This document shows, in pieces, positions 20,220-28,720 of a DNA stretch of 64,000 bases (its first letter is position 1; every line of letters begins with the position of its first letter). Under the pieces are notes generated by a model, which saw only the letters and a program-made list of their open reading frames with translations, was not told the DNA's origin and did not search any database. A program made the position numbers and the translations under genes. The DNA is from Thiocapsa marina 5811 (GTDB taxonomy: Bacteria > Pseudomonadota > Gammaproteobacteria > Chromatiales > Chromatiaceae): NCBI RefSeq assembly GCF_000223985.1, contig NZ_AFWV01000001.1:310001-374000 (forward strand), read 5' to 3'.

Positions 20220-20969
20220 GTGACCGACGCCGAGCTTCTGCGCTACAGCCGCCAGATCCTGCTGCCCGATTTCGGGATCGAGGGTCAGGAGCGGCTGCGG
20301 GCTTCCAGCGTCCTGGTGGTCGGGCTCGGCGGACTGGGCTCGCCCGTCGCCATGTATCTCGCCGCGGCCGGTGTCGGGCGGCTCGTGCTGGCGGATTTCG
20401 ACGCGGTGGACCTGTCCAACCTCCAGCGACAGATCATCCACACCACCGCGCAGATCGGACGGCCGAAAGCCGAGTCGGCACGCAGCGCGCTCGCCGCCCT
20501 TAACCCGGATGTGGAGCTGGTCATCGTTAAACGCAGCCTCGTCGACGAGACGCTGCCGGACATCGTCTCCGACGTCGACCTGGTGCTCGACTGCTGCGAC
20601 AACTTCCCGACACGCTTTGCCGTCAACGCGGCCTGCGTGGCTGCCGGTGTTCCGCTGGTGAGCGGCGCGGCGATCCGTCTCGAGGGTCAGGTCACAGCCT
20701 TCTCCGGCCGACCCGGCGGACCCTGCTACCAGTGTCTCTATCCGCAGGACGGCGGCATCGAAGAAACCTGCTCCGCCAACGGCGTGCTCGCCCCCGTCGT
20801 CGGTATTATCGGGAGCATTCAGGCGACCGAGGCGATCAAGATCCTGACCGCGGTGGGCGACCCCCTGTTCGGGCGTCTCCTGCTGCTCGATGCAGCCCTC
20901 ATGCAATGGCGCAGCCTGCGCTTGCCGTCCGATCCGCAGTGCCCGATTTGTTCCGTCAAGTGCGCCTGA
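20220..20969 (+). CDS. moeB: Molybdopterin-synthase adenylyltransferase MoeB
   Basis: MoeB/HesA/ThiF-type E1-like enzyme that adenylates the C-terminus of the small sulfur-carrier MoaD for molybdopterin synthesis. GTG start at 20220 with GGAG upstream; 249 residues. The ATP-binding motif is VVGLGGLGSPVAMYLAAAGVG, with LADFDAVDLSNLQRQI after it. Zinc-binding CxxC pairs are CYQC and CPICSVKC. It is close to prfA-prmC, as in Pseudomonas and relatives. A ThiF role cannot be excluded from sequence alone. Confidence 0.9.
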   Translation: MTDAELLRYSRQILLPDFGIEGQERLRASSVLVVGLGGLGSPVAMYLAAAGVGRLVLADFDAVDLSNLQRQIIHTTAQIGRPKAESARSALAALNPDVELVIVKRSLVDETLPDIVSDVDLVLDCCDNFPTRFAVNAACVAAGVPLVSGAAIRLEGQVTAFSGRPGGPCYQCLYPQDGGIEETCSANGVLAPVVGIIGSIQATEAIKILTAVGDPLFGRLLLLDAALMQWRSLRLPSDPQCPICSVKCA

Positions 20970-21224
20970 GGAGTTGCCGATGATGCATCCTTCGATGCAG
21001 GAATCGGCACCGAAACCGCGTCCCCGCGAAGGGTCATGGACGCATCAAGCCTCGCGCTCACGCGAGCGCGAGCATCTCGCTCTGGACGCGGGTTAAGGTA
21101 CGGACAGGCGTGCGCCGCTCAGGCAGCCCGAGACCGGCGGAACATCCGAGAACCTCGGTACGCGTCTTCACGGTTCGACGCACCCGATCCTTATAACCAA
21201 GCAGTCGAACAGGTCACCCGTCTC

Positions 21225-21764
21225 ATGCGCTTCGATATCAGCCCCGATCAAATCAAAAAGGCCAACATCCCCCACGAGCTGTTTCTGACCAACCTGATCG
21301 CCAACCACATCCTGCTCGCGGTCGCGATGGGCGGATTGGCCGGGAGCTTTCCCTGGGTGATGGCCATCATCCCGGCGATCTCCTTCAGCATCCTCGGCTT
21401 CACGCTTTGGCGCGCCAAGCGCGGCATCGGCCGCGACGCCTGGTATGTCATGTGTCACTGGCAGGTCTGCGCGAAACGCAGCCGGATCTTTCTGGCGATG
21501 CTCAGCCTGCTGCTGACCGCGGTCGTGCTCGGGTGGGTCGGATACACTTACGGAGGGATGATGAAGGAGGCGGTGTGGGCGCTGGTGATCGGCGTCGGTA
21601 TCCTCCCGGTGATGGCCACCGTGCTCGTCTTGATCATCGTGGAGTCCGATGCCCTGTATCACGCCAACCAGGCCAAGCTGCCGGATTGGGTCGTCGCGCG
21701 CTTCCCGAACGCGGAGGCACGGGTGCTCGAGGACGAGCCGCATCTCACCCATCCCGCACCCTGA
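21225..21764 (+). CDS. Inner-membrane protein of unknown function
   Basis: A 179-residue protein starting MRFDISPDQIKKANIPHELFLTNLIANHILLA. It has about four hydrophobic helices (roughly 23-45, 45-62, 87-107, 118-142) and a polar C-terminus with KLPDWVVARFPNAEARVLEDEP. I do not recognise a family. The ATG at 21225 was chosen because the protein pattern begins there; no strong ribosome site is seen, and the reading frame stays open upstream. It is convergent with ubiA, whose end is 34 bases away. Confidence 0.75.
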   Translation: MRFDISPDQIKKANIPHELFLTNLIANHILLAVAMGGLAGSFPWVMAIIPAISFSILGFTLWRAKRGIGRDAWYVMCHWQVCAKRSRIFLAMLSLLLTAVVLGWVGYTYGGMMKEAVWALVIGVGILPVMATVLVLIIVESDALYHANQAKLPDWVVARFPNAEARVLEDEPHLTHPAP

Positions 21765-21797
21765 GCGGCGCGGACGACGCAGAACACTCGCCGCGGA

Positions 21798-22724
21798 TCA
21801 GACCACGCCGGCAAAGGCGTAATCGAGCACGATCCCGACGAAGATCGCCATGCCGAAGTAGTTGTTGTTCAGGAAGGCCTTGAAACACGGCGCCGGAGCC
21901 CGCTCTCGAATCAGCACCTGTTGATAGAGCGCGAGCCCGGACGCGACCGCCAGAGCGCCGAAGAAGAAAAGCCCGCGTTCGGCGATGAGCCCGATCCAGG
22001 CCAACAGGCCCAGCATCAGTACCTGCAGCAGCCCGATGACCAGACGATCCCGCTCGCCGAAGAGGATCGCGGTCGACTTGATCCCGATCTTCAGATCGTC
22101 GTCGCGATCGACCATCGCGTACTGGGTGTCGTAGATCAGTGCCCAGATCAGGGTCGCGACAAACAACATCCAAGCGTACCCGGGGATGCCGCCGGTCACG
22201 GCCGTGAAGGCCATCGGGATCGCCCACCCGAAGGCCGCACCGAGAAACAACTGGGGCACGTGGGTGAAGCGCTTCATGAAGGGATAGATCAGGGTCAGCA
22301 GGGCCGCGACCACCGACAGGGCCACCGTCTGCCAGTTCATGAAAAGCACCAGCCCGAACGCGACGAGAGACAGGATCACGAAGATCGCCACCGCCTCGTG
22401 CGGCGAGACCGCCCCGGTCGCCAAAGGCCGTTCGCGGGTGCGCGCAACATGCCCGTCGAAATCCCGGTCGGCGAAATCGTTGATCGCGCATCCGGCGGAG
22501 CGCATCAACACGACCCCGAGCACGAAGACCGTGACCACCTGCCAAGGCGGCTGACCGTCACCGGCCAGCCATAAGGCCCAAAGCGCCGGCCACATCAGAA
22601 GAAAGATGCCGATCGGCCGGTGCAGACGCACCAGCAACAGGTAGGCATGCAGACGCTCGCGCCAGGACGGCGAACGCCGGCTGCCGGTCTTGACCTCGGG
22701 AAAGCTCATATCGCCAATCGTCAT
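21798..22724 (-). CDS. ubiA: 4-hydroxybenzoate polyprenyltransferase
   Basis: UbiA joins the polyprenyl chain to 4-hydroxybenzoate in ubiquinone synthesis, in the inner membrane. The 308-residue protein shows both aspartate-rich prenyl-diphosphate sites: NDFADRDFDGHVARTRERPL (about 90-110) and DRDDDLKIGIKSTAI (about 207-220). Some eight to nine hydrophobic helices and the segment RLHRPIGIFLLMWPALWALW are typical. The start could be Met1 or MSFPE five codons later. A chorismate lyase gene (ubiC) is not next to it. Confidence 0.94.
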   Translation of the reverse strand: MTIGDMSFPEVKTGSRRSPSWRERLHAYLLLVRLHRPIGIFLLMWPALWALWLAGDGQPPWQVVTVFVLGVVLMRSAGCAINDFADRDFDGHVARTRERPLATGAVSPHEAVAIFVILSLVAFGLVLFMNWQTVALSVVAALLTLIYPFMKRFTHVPQLFLGAAFGWAIPMAFTAVTGGIPGYAWMLFVATLIWALIYDTQYAMVDRDDDLKIGIKSTAILFGERDRLVIGLLQVLMLGLLAWIGLIAERGLFFFGALAVASGLALYQQVLIRERAPAPCFKAFLNNNYFGMAIFVGIVLDYAFAGVV

Positions 22725-22747
22725 CCGGACTGATGTGAAGAACGGTC

Positions 22748-22865
22748 ATCCTAGATCCGGCAGTTGACCGCTTCGTGCCGCATGCAAGGGCTTAACGTCG
22801 CTGAGGATTCTGGTCATCCGACGCCTCACCCGCCGGGCCATGGTCGCTACGGCCGGATCTAGGAT
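22748..22865. repeat. 118-base element with terminal inverted repeats (MITE-like)
   Basis: Perfect 13-base inverted ends ATCCTAGATCCGG (22748-22760) and CCGGATCTAGGAT (22853-22865). Similarity continues inwards over about 22 bases (GGCAGTTGACC against the complement of GGTCGCTACGGCC). The element lies between ubiA and the PEGA/SUMF1 gene and encodes nothing. Confidence 0.6.
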
Positions 22866-23008
22866 AATCGCGCCGGATTATCGCACAGGCACAGACGCGA
22901 GAAGACGCGCGGTTTAGAATCCGTCCGTCGTGATGCCGCGCAGTCCGGTTCGCCGGCGGTCCACCACCGTGATCAATCCCCCCAACCCGAACACGAGGGA
23001 TCCATCCC

Positions 23009-24037
23009 GTGCGCTACTCAACGATCCTGCTCTTGGGCGTGGCTGCGCTCTTGCCCGTACCCGGTGCGACACGCGCCGCGGAGACGACCGGCGCGGTGCG
23101 TCTCTTCACCATTCCGGGCGACGCGCAGCTGTTTGTCGACGGCGAGCGCAAAGGCACCTCGCCGAGCACGGCGCAAGAGACCTTCCTGATCCATCTGCCC
23201 CCGGGCGAGTACCGCATCGAGGCCCGTCGAGACGGTTTCGACCCCGCCGAGGAAGATGTCTTCGTCGCCGCCGGGACCGAGCAGACCCTGCAGCTCAGCC
23301 TCGCCCCGGAGATCGCCATGGTCTCGATCCCCGCCGGCTGCTTCCTGATGGGCAGTCCGCCCGACGAGCCCGAGCGCGACGCCGACGAGGGCCCGCAGCA
23401 CGAGGTCTGCGTCCCCGCTTTCGAGATCGGTCAGCGCGAAGTCACCTTCGCCGATTGGGACGCCTGCGTCCTTGATCAGGGCTGCACCGAGCATCCATCC
23501 GACGAGGGCTGGGGCCGCGGCGATCGCCCCGTGATCAACGTCTCTTGGGACGACATCCAAGAATACCTGCGCTGGCTGAATCGCCTGACCGGCAAGGGCT
23601 ACCGACTGCCCACCGAGGCGGAATGGGAATACGCCGCACGCGCGGGCACGACAACGCCCTTCAGCACCGGCGCCTGCATCACGACCGATCAGGCGAACTA
23701 CGACGGCACCTTCGAATACGCCGGCTGCGGTCGTCCCACCGACGTCAATCTGGGCCGCACGGCGCCGACCGGCAGCTATCCAGCCAACCCCTGGGGTCTG
23801 CTCGACATGCACGGCAACGTCAACGAGCTGACTCAAGACTGCTGGAACGGCGGATTCGAAGGCGCGCCCGCCGACGGAAGCGCCTGGCTCGACGGGGATT
23901 GCACGAAACGGGTCATGCGCAGCGGCTCCTGGTACGGCTATGCCGGCTATATGCGCTCGGCGTACCGGTGCCGCGTCGCTCCCGGCTTCAACCATCGCAG
24001 CATCGGATTCCGCATCGCGCGTTCGCCGAGCTCCTGA
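23009..24037 (+). CDS. PEGA domain plus SUMF1/formylglycine-generating-enzyme-like protein
   Basis: A 342-residue exported protein (GTG start; signal peptide MRYSTILLLGVAALLPVPGATRAAE). Residues about 29-100 form a PEGA domain (IPGDAQLFVDGERKGTSP...LPPGEYRIEARRDGF), often a surface-binding beta module. Residues about 105-340 form a SUMF1/FGE-type sulfatase-modifying fold (IPAGCFLMGSPPDE, RLPTEAEWEYAARAG, NPWGLLDMHGNVNELTQD, RSGSWYG, NHRSIGFRIAR). The C-terminal part lacks the reactive Cys pair of true formylglycine-generating enzymes, so a binding or structural role is more likely. No sulfatase gene is nearby. Confidence 0.87.
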   Translation: MRYSTILLLGVAALLPVPGATRAAETTGAVRLFTIPGDAQLFVDGERKGTSPSTAQETFLIHLPPGEYRIEARRDGFDPAEEDVFVAAGTEQTLQLSLAPEIAMVSIPAGCFLMGSPPDEPERDADEGPQHEVCVPAFEIGQREVTFADWDACVLDQGCTEHPSDEGWGRGDRPVINVSWDDIQEYLRWLNRLTGKGYRLPTEAEWEYAARAGTTTPFSTGACITTDQANYDGTFEYAGCGRPTDVNLGRTAPTGSYPANPWGLLDMHGNVNELTQDCWNGGFEGAPADGSAWLDGDCTKRVMRSGSWYGYAGYMRSAYRCRVAPGFNHRSIGFRIARSPSS

Positions 24038-24278
24038 CGGCGACCCGAAACCCGTCTCCCGGACACGAAGCTGCACCCTGTCGTCCTTGCGCTCGAGGAC
24101 GACATCGCCCGGCAGCGTGGCGGATGCGGTGGCGCCCCCACCCGATCAGCCCCAACCCCGCACGCGTGGCGGTTAAGCGCCCGCGCCAAGGACGGTTGAT
24201 CCGGTGAGCCCGTTTGCCCCGAAGCGCTCGCCCGTGGTGCTATAGACACAACCTGTAGCTCTGAATCGGATCATTCCA

Positions 24279-25946
24279 GTGACGTCGGACCAACCGAACG
24301 AGAAGGCGGATGTCGTCCGCACCCAGATCGATCTCCTGCGCGAAGCCGTGACGCGTGACAAGCTCAAGCGGACCCGCCGCCTGCTCAAGGCGATGCACCC
24401 TGCAAAGATCGCAAGCCTCTTCGAGACGCTGACGCCGGAGCAGCGGGTCATCGCCTGGCATCAGATCGACGAACGGGCCGAGCCGAAGGTGCTGGCCTAT
24501 CTTCCGGCACGGCTGCGTGCCCGACTCCTGCGAGATCTCGATGCCGAGACGCGGCCGAGCATCGATCTGCCGGCGGACGCCGCGCCCGCCGAGGACGCGG
24601 GTCCGGATGACGAGCCGCAAACCCAGCTGCGGGAGGTGCTCGACGCCCTCGCCGAGCACAAGCTCAAGCGCATCGCTCGACTGTTTCGAAAGTTGCATCC
24701 GGCGCGCATCGCCGGTCTGCTAGAGTCTTTACCGGCCGCGGAGCGAGCGACGGCCTGGGACATGGTCGACAACGACCGCACCGGAAAGGTGTTGCGCCAT
24801 CTCCAAGAGGAGGTGCGTCGGCGACTCGCCGCCGAGATGGATCTGGATGATCTGGTCGACGCCGCACGCACCCTCGAGCCCGACGATCTGGTCGATCTCA
24901 TCCAGGACCTACCCGCGTCGACCGGGCGGCAGATCCTCCAGACCCTGAGCCAACGCGAACGCGAGCGGCTCGAGTCGATGCTGTCCTATCCCGAAGACAG
25001 CGCCGGCGGGCTCATGAACATGGACCAGATCGCGGTGCGGGCCAACATCAAGATCGGCACCTTGCTGCGCTATCTGCGTCTGTTCGAGGACCTGCCCCCG
25101 AACACGGACAAGATCTTCGTGGTCGACCGCAAGAACATCTATCAGGGGATCCTGAGGGTGCGTCGTGTCCTCACCGCACTGCCCGAGGCGTCGGTCGCCG
25201 ACCTGATGGAAACGGACTTCGAGCCGGTCCCGGTCGACCAGCCAAGCGGCACGGTCGCCCACCGCTTCGAAGAGCAGGACTTGGTCTCCGCACCCGTGAT
25301 CGACGAGCATGGCGTTTTACTCGGGCGCATCACCATCGACGATGTGGTCGACGTCATCCGCGAGCAGGCCGAGCACTCGATGATGGGCATGGCCGGACTG
25401 AACGAAGAGACCGACATGTTCGCCCCCGTGTGGGCCAGCAGCCGGCGGCGCGCGGTCTGGCTCGGCATCAATCTGGTCACAGCCTTCCTCGCCGCTTGGG
25501 TGATCGGAAGGTTCGAGGCCACCTTGGAGCAGGTGGTCGCGCTCGCCGTGCTGATGCCCATCGTCGCCAGCATGGGCGGCATCGCCGGCAGTCAGACCTT
25601 GACGCTCGTCATCCGCGGCCTCGCAACCGGGCAGCTCGGCAGCGGGAACACCCGCATCCTCTTGCTGAAGGAGGCCGGCATCGGCTTGCTGAACGGGTTA
25701 CTCTGGGCCGTGGTCGTGGCGGCCCTGGCGATCCTCTGGTTCGGCAACTGGGCCATCGGCGGCATCATCGGCGTCGCCATTCTTCTGAATCTAATGTGCG
25801 CGGCCCTATCCGGCGTCGCCATCCCGCTGCTGATGCGCCGCCTCGGCATCGACCCGGCGCTCGCGGGCGGCGTGGTGCTCACCACGGTGACCGATATCGT
25901 CGGCTTCTTCGCCTTTCTGGGGCTTGCAACCTTGATTCTCATTTAA
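24279..25946 (+). CDS. mgtE: MgtE-family magnesium transporter with duplicated N-domain
   Basis: A 555-residue Mg2+ channel/transporter of the inner membrane. The usual MgtE is about 450 residues; here the cytoplasmic N-domain occurs twice (LKAMHPAKIASLFETLTPEQRVIAWHQID at about 30-65 and FRKLHPARIAGLLESLPAAERATAWDMVD at about 135-165). Two CBS motifs follow (about 245-370), then five membrane helices from about residue 385 with the family segment MPIVASMGGIAGSQTLTLVIRGLATGQ. GTG start at 24279 without a strong ribosome site. No Mg riboswitch was recognised upstream. Confidence 0.92.
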   Translation: MTSDQPNEKADVVRTQIDLLREAVTRDKLKRTRRLLKAMHPAKIASLFETLTPEQRVIAWHQIDERAEPKVLAYLPARLRARLLRDLDAETRPSIDLPADAAPAEDAGPDDEPQTQLREVLDALAEHKLKRIARLFRKLHPARIAGLLESLPAAERATAWDMVDNDRTGKVLRHLQEEVRRRLAAEMDLDDLVDAARTLEPDDLVDLIQDLPASTGRQILQTLSQRERERLESMLSYPEDSAGGLMNMDQIAVRANIKIGTLLRYLRLFEDLPPNTDKIFVVDRKNIYQGILRVRRVLTALPEASVADLMETDFEPVPVDQPSGTVAHRFEEQDLVSAPVIDEHGVLLGRITIDDVVDVIREQAEHSMMGMAGLNEETDMFAPVWASSRRRAVWLGINLVTAFLAAWVIGRFEATLEQVVALAVLMPIVASMGGIAGSQTLTLVIRGLATGQLGSGNTRILLLKEAGIGLLNGLLWAVVVAALAILWFGNWAIGGIIGVAILLNLMCAALSGVAIPLLMRRLGIDPALAGGVVLTTVTDIVGFFAFLGLATLILI

Positions 25947-26111
25947 CCTCAAAGCCTGTCGGACTTATCCGAGATGATGGCGCACCCCCCGGGGCGACTG
26001 GCGCCGCCCACAAGAGACTCCTGCCCGATAAGCCGCTTTCGCGCGATCGGGTTTCCGGTCCCGCCCGATCGATGAGGACCGACCCCTCGATCGGGTCGAG
26101 GGTCGAGACTT

Positions 26112-26140
26112 CGTCGTGACCGCCTATCGGGATCACGACG
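26112..26140. terminator. Hairpin between convergent genes, possible terminator
   Basis: Inverted repeat CGTCGTGA...TCACGACG with a 13-base loop, between mgtE (plus) and the cytochrome gene (minus). Further inverted repeats of CGATCGGG lie just before it (about 26042-26098). No T-run, so function is a guess. Confidence 0.35.
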
Positions 26141-26185
26141 CGTAACGACTCGCTCTCCCGCTCCGGACATCGCCCGACAGCCCGT

Positions 26186-28189
26186 TCAGTGACCGCTGAG
26201 AACGTCGAAATACCCCTTCAACACCAGCCCTGCCAAGATCAGTCCGATGATGATCATCCAGCCGGTGACCTTGCGCCCGGCCCGGCGAGCCCGTTCGGTC
26301 GGCGGCTTGATCAGGAATTTCTCCAGCTCGCCGCTCGCCTCGAGTCGCTCGTACTCGAGCGCATGCTCGTGCTTGAACTCCTCGAGCGGCACGGCGCCGG
26401 TCGCCATGACGATGTCCATCGGCCACTTCTCGGGGCGGAAATGGACGTTGAAATAATGCACAGTGAAGAGGAAGACCGCGGCGAGGATCGCCTCCTCGGC
26501 ATGCACGATGGTCGCGATGTTGAACACCCAGCCCGGCAGGAAGGACGCCGTCACGGTCGGGAACCAGAGCATCAAACCGCTCAAACCGATGATCATCATG
26601 CCCCAGAAGGGCGCCCAGTAATCGAACTTCTCCCAATAGGACCAGCGGTCGAACTTGGGCCGCGGGGCCATCCCCAGGAACCATTTGAACATGGCACCGA
26701 TATCGCGGATGTCCTGCCAATTGGGCACCATCGAGGTCGGACCGAACCACCGGAAGCCCTTGCCGGCCCGCACGATGTTGATGATCACGACGATCAGATG
26801 ACCGAAGAAGACGGTTGCGAAGGTCACAGCCGCGACACGGTGGATCACTGCGGCGACCTTGGGACCGCCGAGCAGATTCATCACGTACTGCGCCCATGCC
26901 TGCTCGGCGAAGAGCACCGCCGTGCCGGTGAGCACCAGGACCATGACGGCAATCGCCAGCACGCCGTGGGCGAGCCGCCAGCCTCCCCCGAAGCGTCTGA
27001 AATAGACCTGCGGCGGGTTGTCCGGGTCGGGACGATACCCTTTGCCCTCGCGGCGCTCGCGCCATTCGCGATAGATCCACAACAGCATGTGGGTCCAGAA
27101 GAAGAGGAAGACCGCGACGATCAGGAATTCCATGAACCGCGCGGCGATCCACATCTCCGGGTAGTTCTCGAAGTCGTTGGCGTCGCCGTGTGCGTGAAAG
27201 CCGAGGAACCCCTCCGGCGCGTCCTCGTGGCACTGGCGGCAGGTCTCCAATCGATTGTTCGGATGCACCTTCGACGCCGGGTCATCGACATCCATGATCC
27301 CGTGGCTGCCGTGGCAGTCATAGCACTTCGCGGTGTGCGTATAGCCGAGACGCACCACCTGACCGTGATAGGACTTCTCGTAGGTCTCGACCTGCTTTTG
27401 ATGGCAGCTCCCGCAGTTCTCGGTGATGGCGAGCTTGACCTTGGTCTGTTCGGGTGAGTCGATGTTGTGCGGGGTATGGCAGTCCGAGCAGATCGCGGAG
27501 CCGGCGTTCTGTTTCTCGATGACGGCGGTGCCGTGGACGGACGTCGCGTACGTCTCCTTCTGCTCCTCGTGACAGCGACCGCAGACCTCGTGGATTCGGC
27601 CGCGATGCTCGGCGCGTGCCGCGCTCCCCACGGTCCCGATGTTGTGGCCGTCGTGACAGTCGTAGCAGGTCGCGTTGGTCTTGGACTGATCCAGCAGATT
27701 GGGCCGCGCATGCACCGAGGCCATGTAGCCGTCGATCTGAGACAGCACCACGTCGAGCCGCCGATACTCGGGATCCGTGCTGCCGTATTGAAGCTCGGCC
27801 GACTTGAGATGACAGGCGATACAGCCGATGCTCTTGGGCAACGGCGTCTCGTGAATCGCCTTCTTGACCGTGTTGTGGCAGCCCACGCAGGGTTGCTTGC
27901 CGTGCACGCTGTGCTCGAAGCGCTCGCGATCGACAAAGATGTCGATCACGGTGCCGTCGTCGCGCTCCGAGGTCTTCTCGTCCTCGTCGTTGTGGCACTT
28001 CAGGCAGCGCGCGTTGGGGATCGACGGAAGATCCAGCGCCTCGGCGAGGGTCGGGGGCTTTTCGGCCGGCGGCGAATCCGACCCGCCGTTGTCGTCGCTC
28101 GCAGCCCCGGCGCGTCCGGCCGAGAGCAACAGGCCGAGCACAAGCACGATGGAGAACCAAATGTGACGGTTGCGCGATCTAGGGGACAT
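26186..28189 (-). CDS. Nonahaem cytochrome c fused to a membrane cytochrome b domain
   Basis: A 667-residue electron-transfer protein. After a signal peptide (MSPRSRNRHIWFSIVLVLGLLLSAGRAGA) come nine CXXCH haem-c sites between about residues 62 and 325 (CLKCH, CVGCH, CIACH, CYDCH, CGRCH, CSDCH, CGSCH, CYDCH, CRQCH). From about residue 345 there are some six membrane helices with histidines placed as in the di-haem cytochrome b of formate dehydrogenase/hydrogenase gamma subunits (RLAHGVLA, HRVAAV...GHLIVV, VHAEEAIL...VHYFNVHF). It likely passes electrons between the quinone pool and periplasmic partners. The specific pathway is unknown and no partner subunit is adjacent. Confidence 0.85.
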   Translation of the reverse strand: MSPRSRNRHIWFSIVLVLGLLLSAGRAGAASDDNGGSDSPPAEKPPTLAEALDLPSIPNARCLKCHNDEDEKTSERDDGTVIDIFVDRERFEHSVHGKQPCVGCHNTVKKAIHETPLPKSIGCIACHLKSAELQYGSTDPEYRRLDVVLSQIDGYMASVHARPNLLDQSKTNATCYDCHDGHNIGTVGSAARAEHRGRIHEVCGRCHEEQKETYATSVHGTAVIEKQNAGSAICSDCHTPHNIDSPEQTKVKLAITENCGSCHQKQVETYEKSYHGQVVRLGYTHTAKCYDCHGSHGIMDVDDPASKVHPNNRLETCRQCHEDAPEGFLGFHAHGDANDFENYPEMWIAARFMEFLIVAVFLFFWTHMLLWIYREWRERREGKGYRPDPDNPPQVYFRRFGGGWRLAHGVLAIAVMVLVLTGTAVLFAEQAWAQYVMNLLGGPKVAAVIHRVAAVTFATVFFGHLIVVIINIVRAGKGFRWFGPTSMVPNWQDIRDIGAMFKWFLGMAPRPKFDRWSYWEKFDYWAPFWGMMIIGLSGLMLWFPTVTASFLPGWVFNIATIVHAEEAILAAVFLFTVHYFNVHFRPEKWPMDIVMATGAVPLEEFKHEHALEYERLEASGELEKFLIKPPTERARRAGRKVTGWMIIIGLILAGLVLKGYFDVLSGH

Positions 28190-28720
28190 CGATGTCCTCG
28201 CCGAAACAGGTTGAGATCAAGTGACCGCGATGCGTGAAAACGCTGCGGTCCTCCTGCTGCGGGGCGCGGTGCTGCATTGGCCCGGTCGATGCCGCCGGGA
28301 TCAGGAATCGACAGGCGCGTTTATACCACCGCCCGCGCCGCTCCGACAGAGGCGCATGCCTTGATTCATGAGGCAGACACCAGGTTCGGCGGCAGCCGTC
28401 GAGCCCCTGCACGCTTCTCGATCCGGTCACATTCCCGGCGCGATTCGCGGCCAATCAAGCGCCACTCGCCGGGCGCTGCACTGTACAATCGCACCCACCG
28501 CGAGTTGCATCGTGCGGCCGTTCGAGGCCGCGACTCAGGGAGCGCCATGATCGATCGCAATGCCGTCGCCGTGCCGAAGGATCGACCGTTTCGGACGTGT
28601 CTTGCTCGCGATCCGGTATCGGATAACCCTCCCTATCGCCTTTTCCCGAATCCGCCGCCACGTCTCCTCGACGAGGATGCCGGCGCATACCCCCCGTGCC
28701 CCGAGGAGAGACCTCGCCCC
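28190..28720. other. Gene-free stretch between divergent genes
   Basis: About 530 bases between the cytochrome gene (minus) and the efflux operon (plus). It should hold both promoters. The open frame on the plus strand continues upstream of the adaptor start but lacks coding character. No operator or riboswitch was recognised. Confidence 0.4.

Noticed and set aside
24038-24278. Magnesium riboswitch upstream of mgtE
   Set aside because: The 240-base gap shows no recognisable M-box or ykkC-type conserved core, only generic GC-rich sequence.
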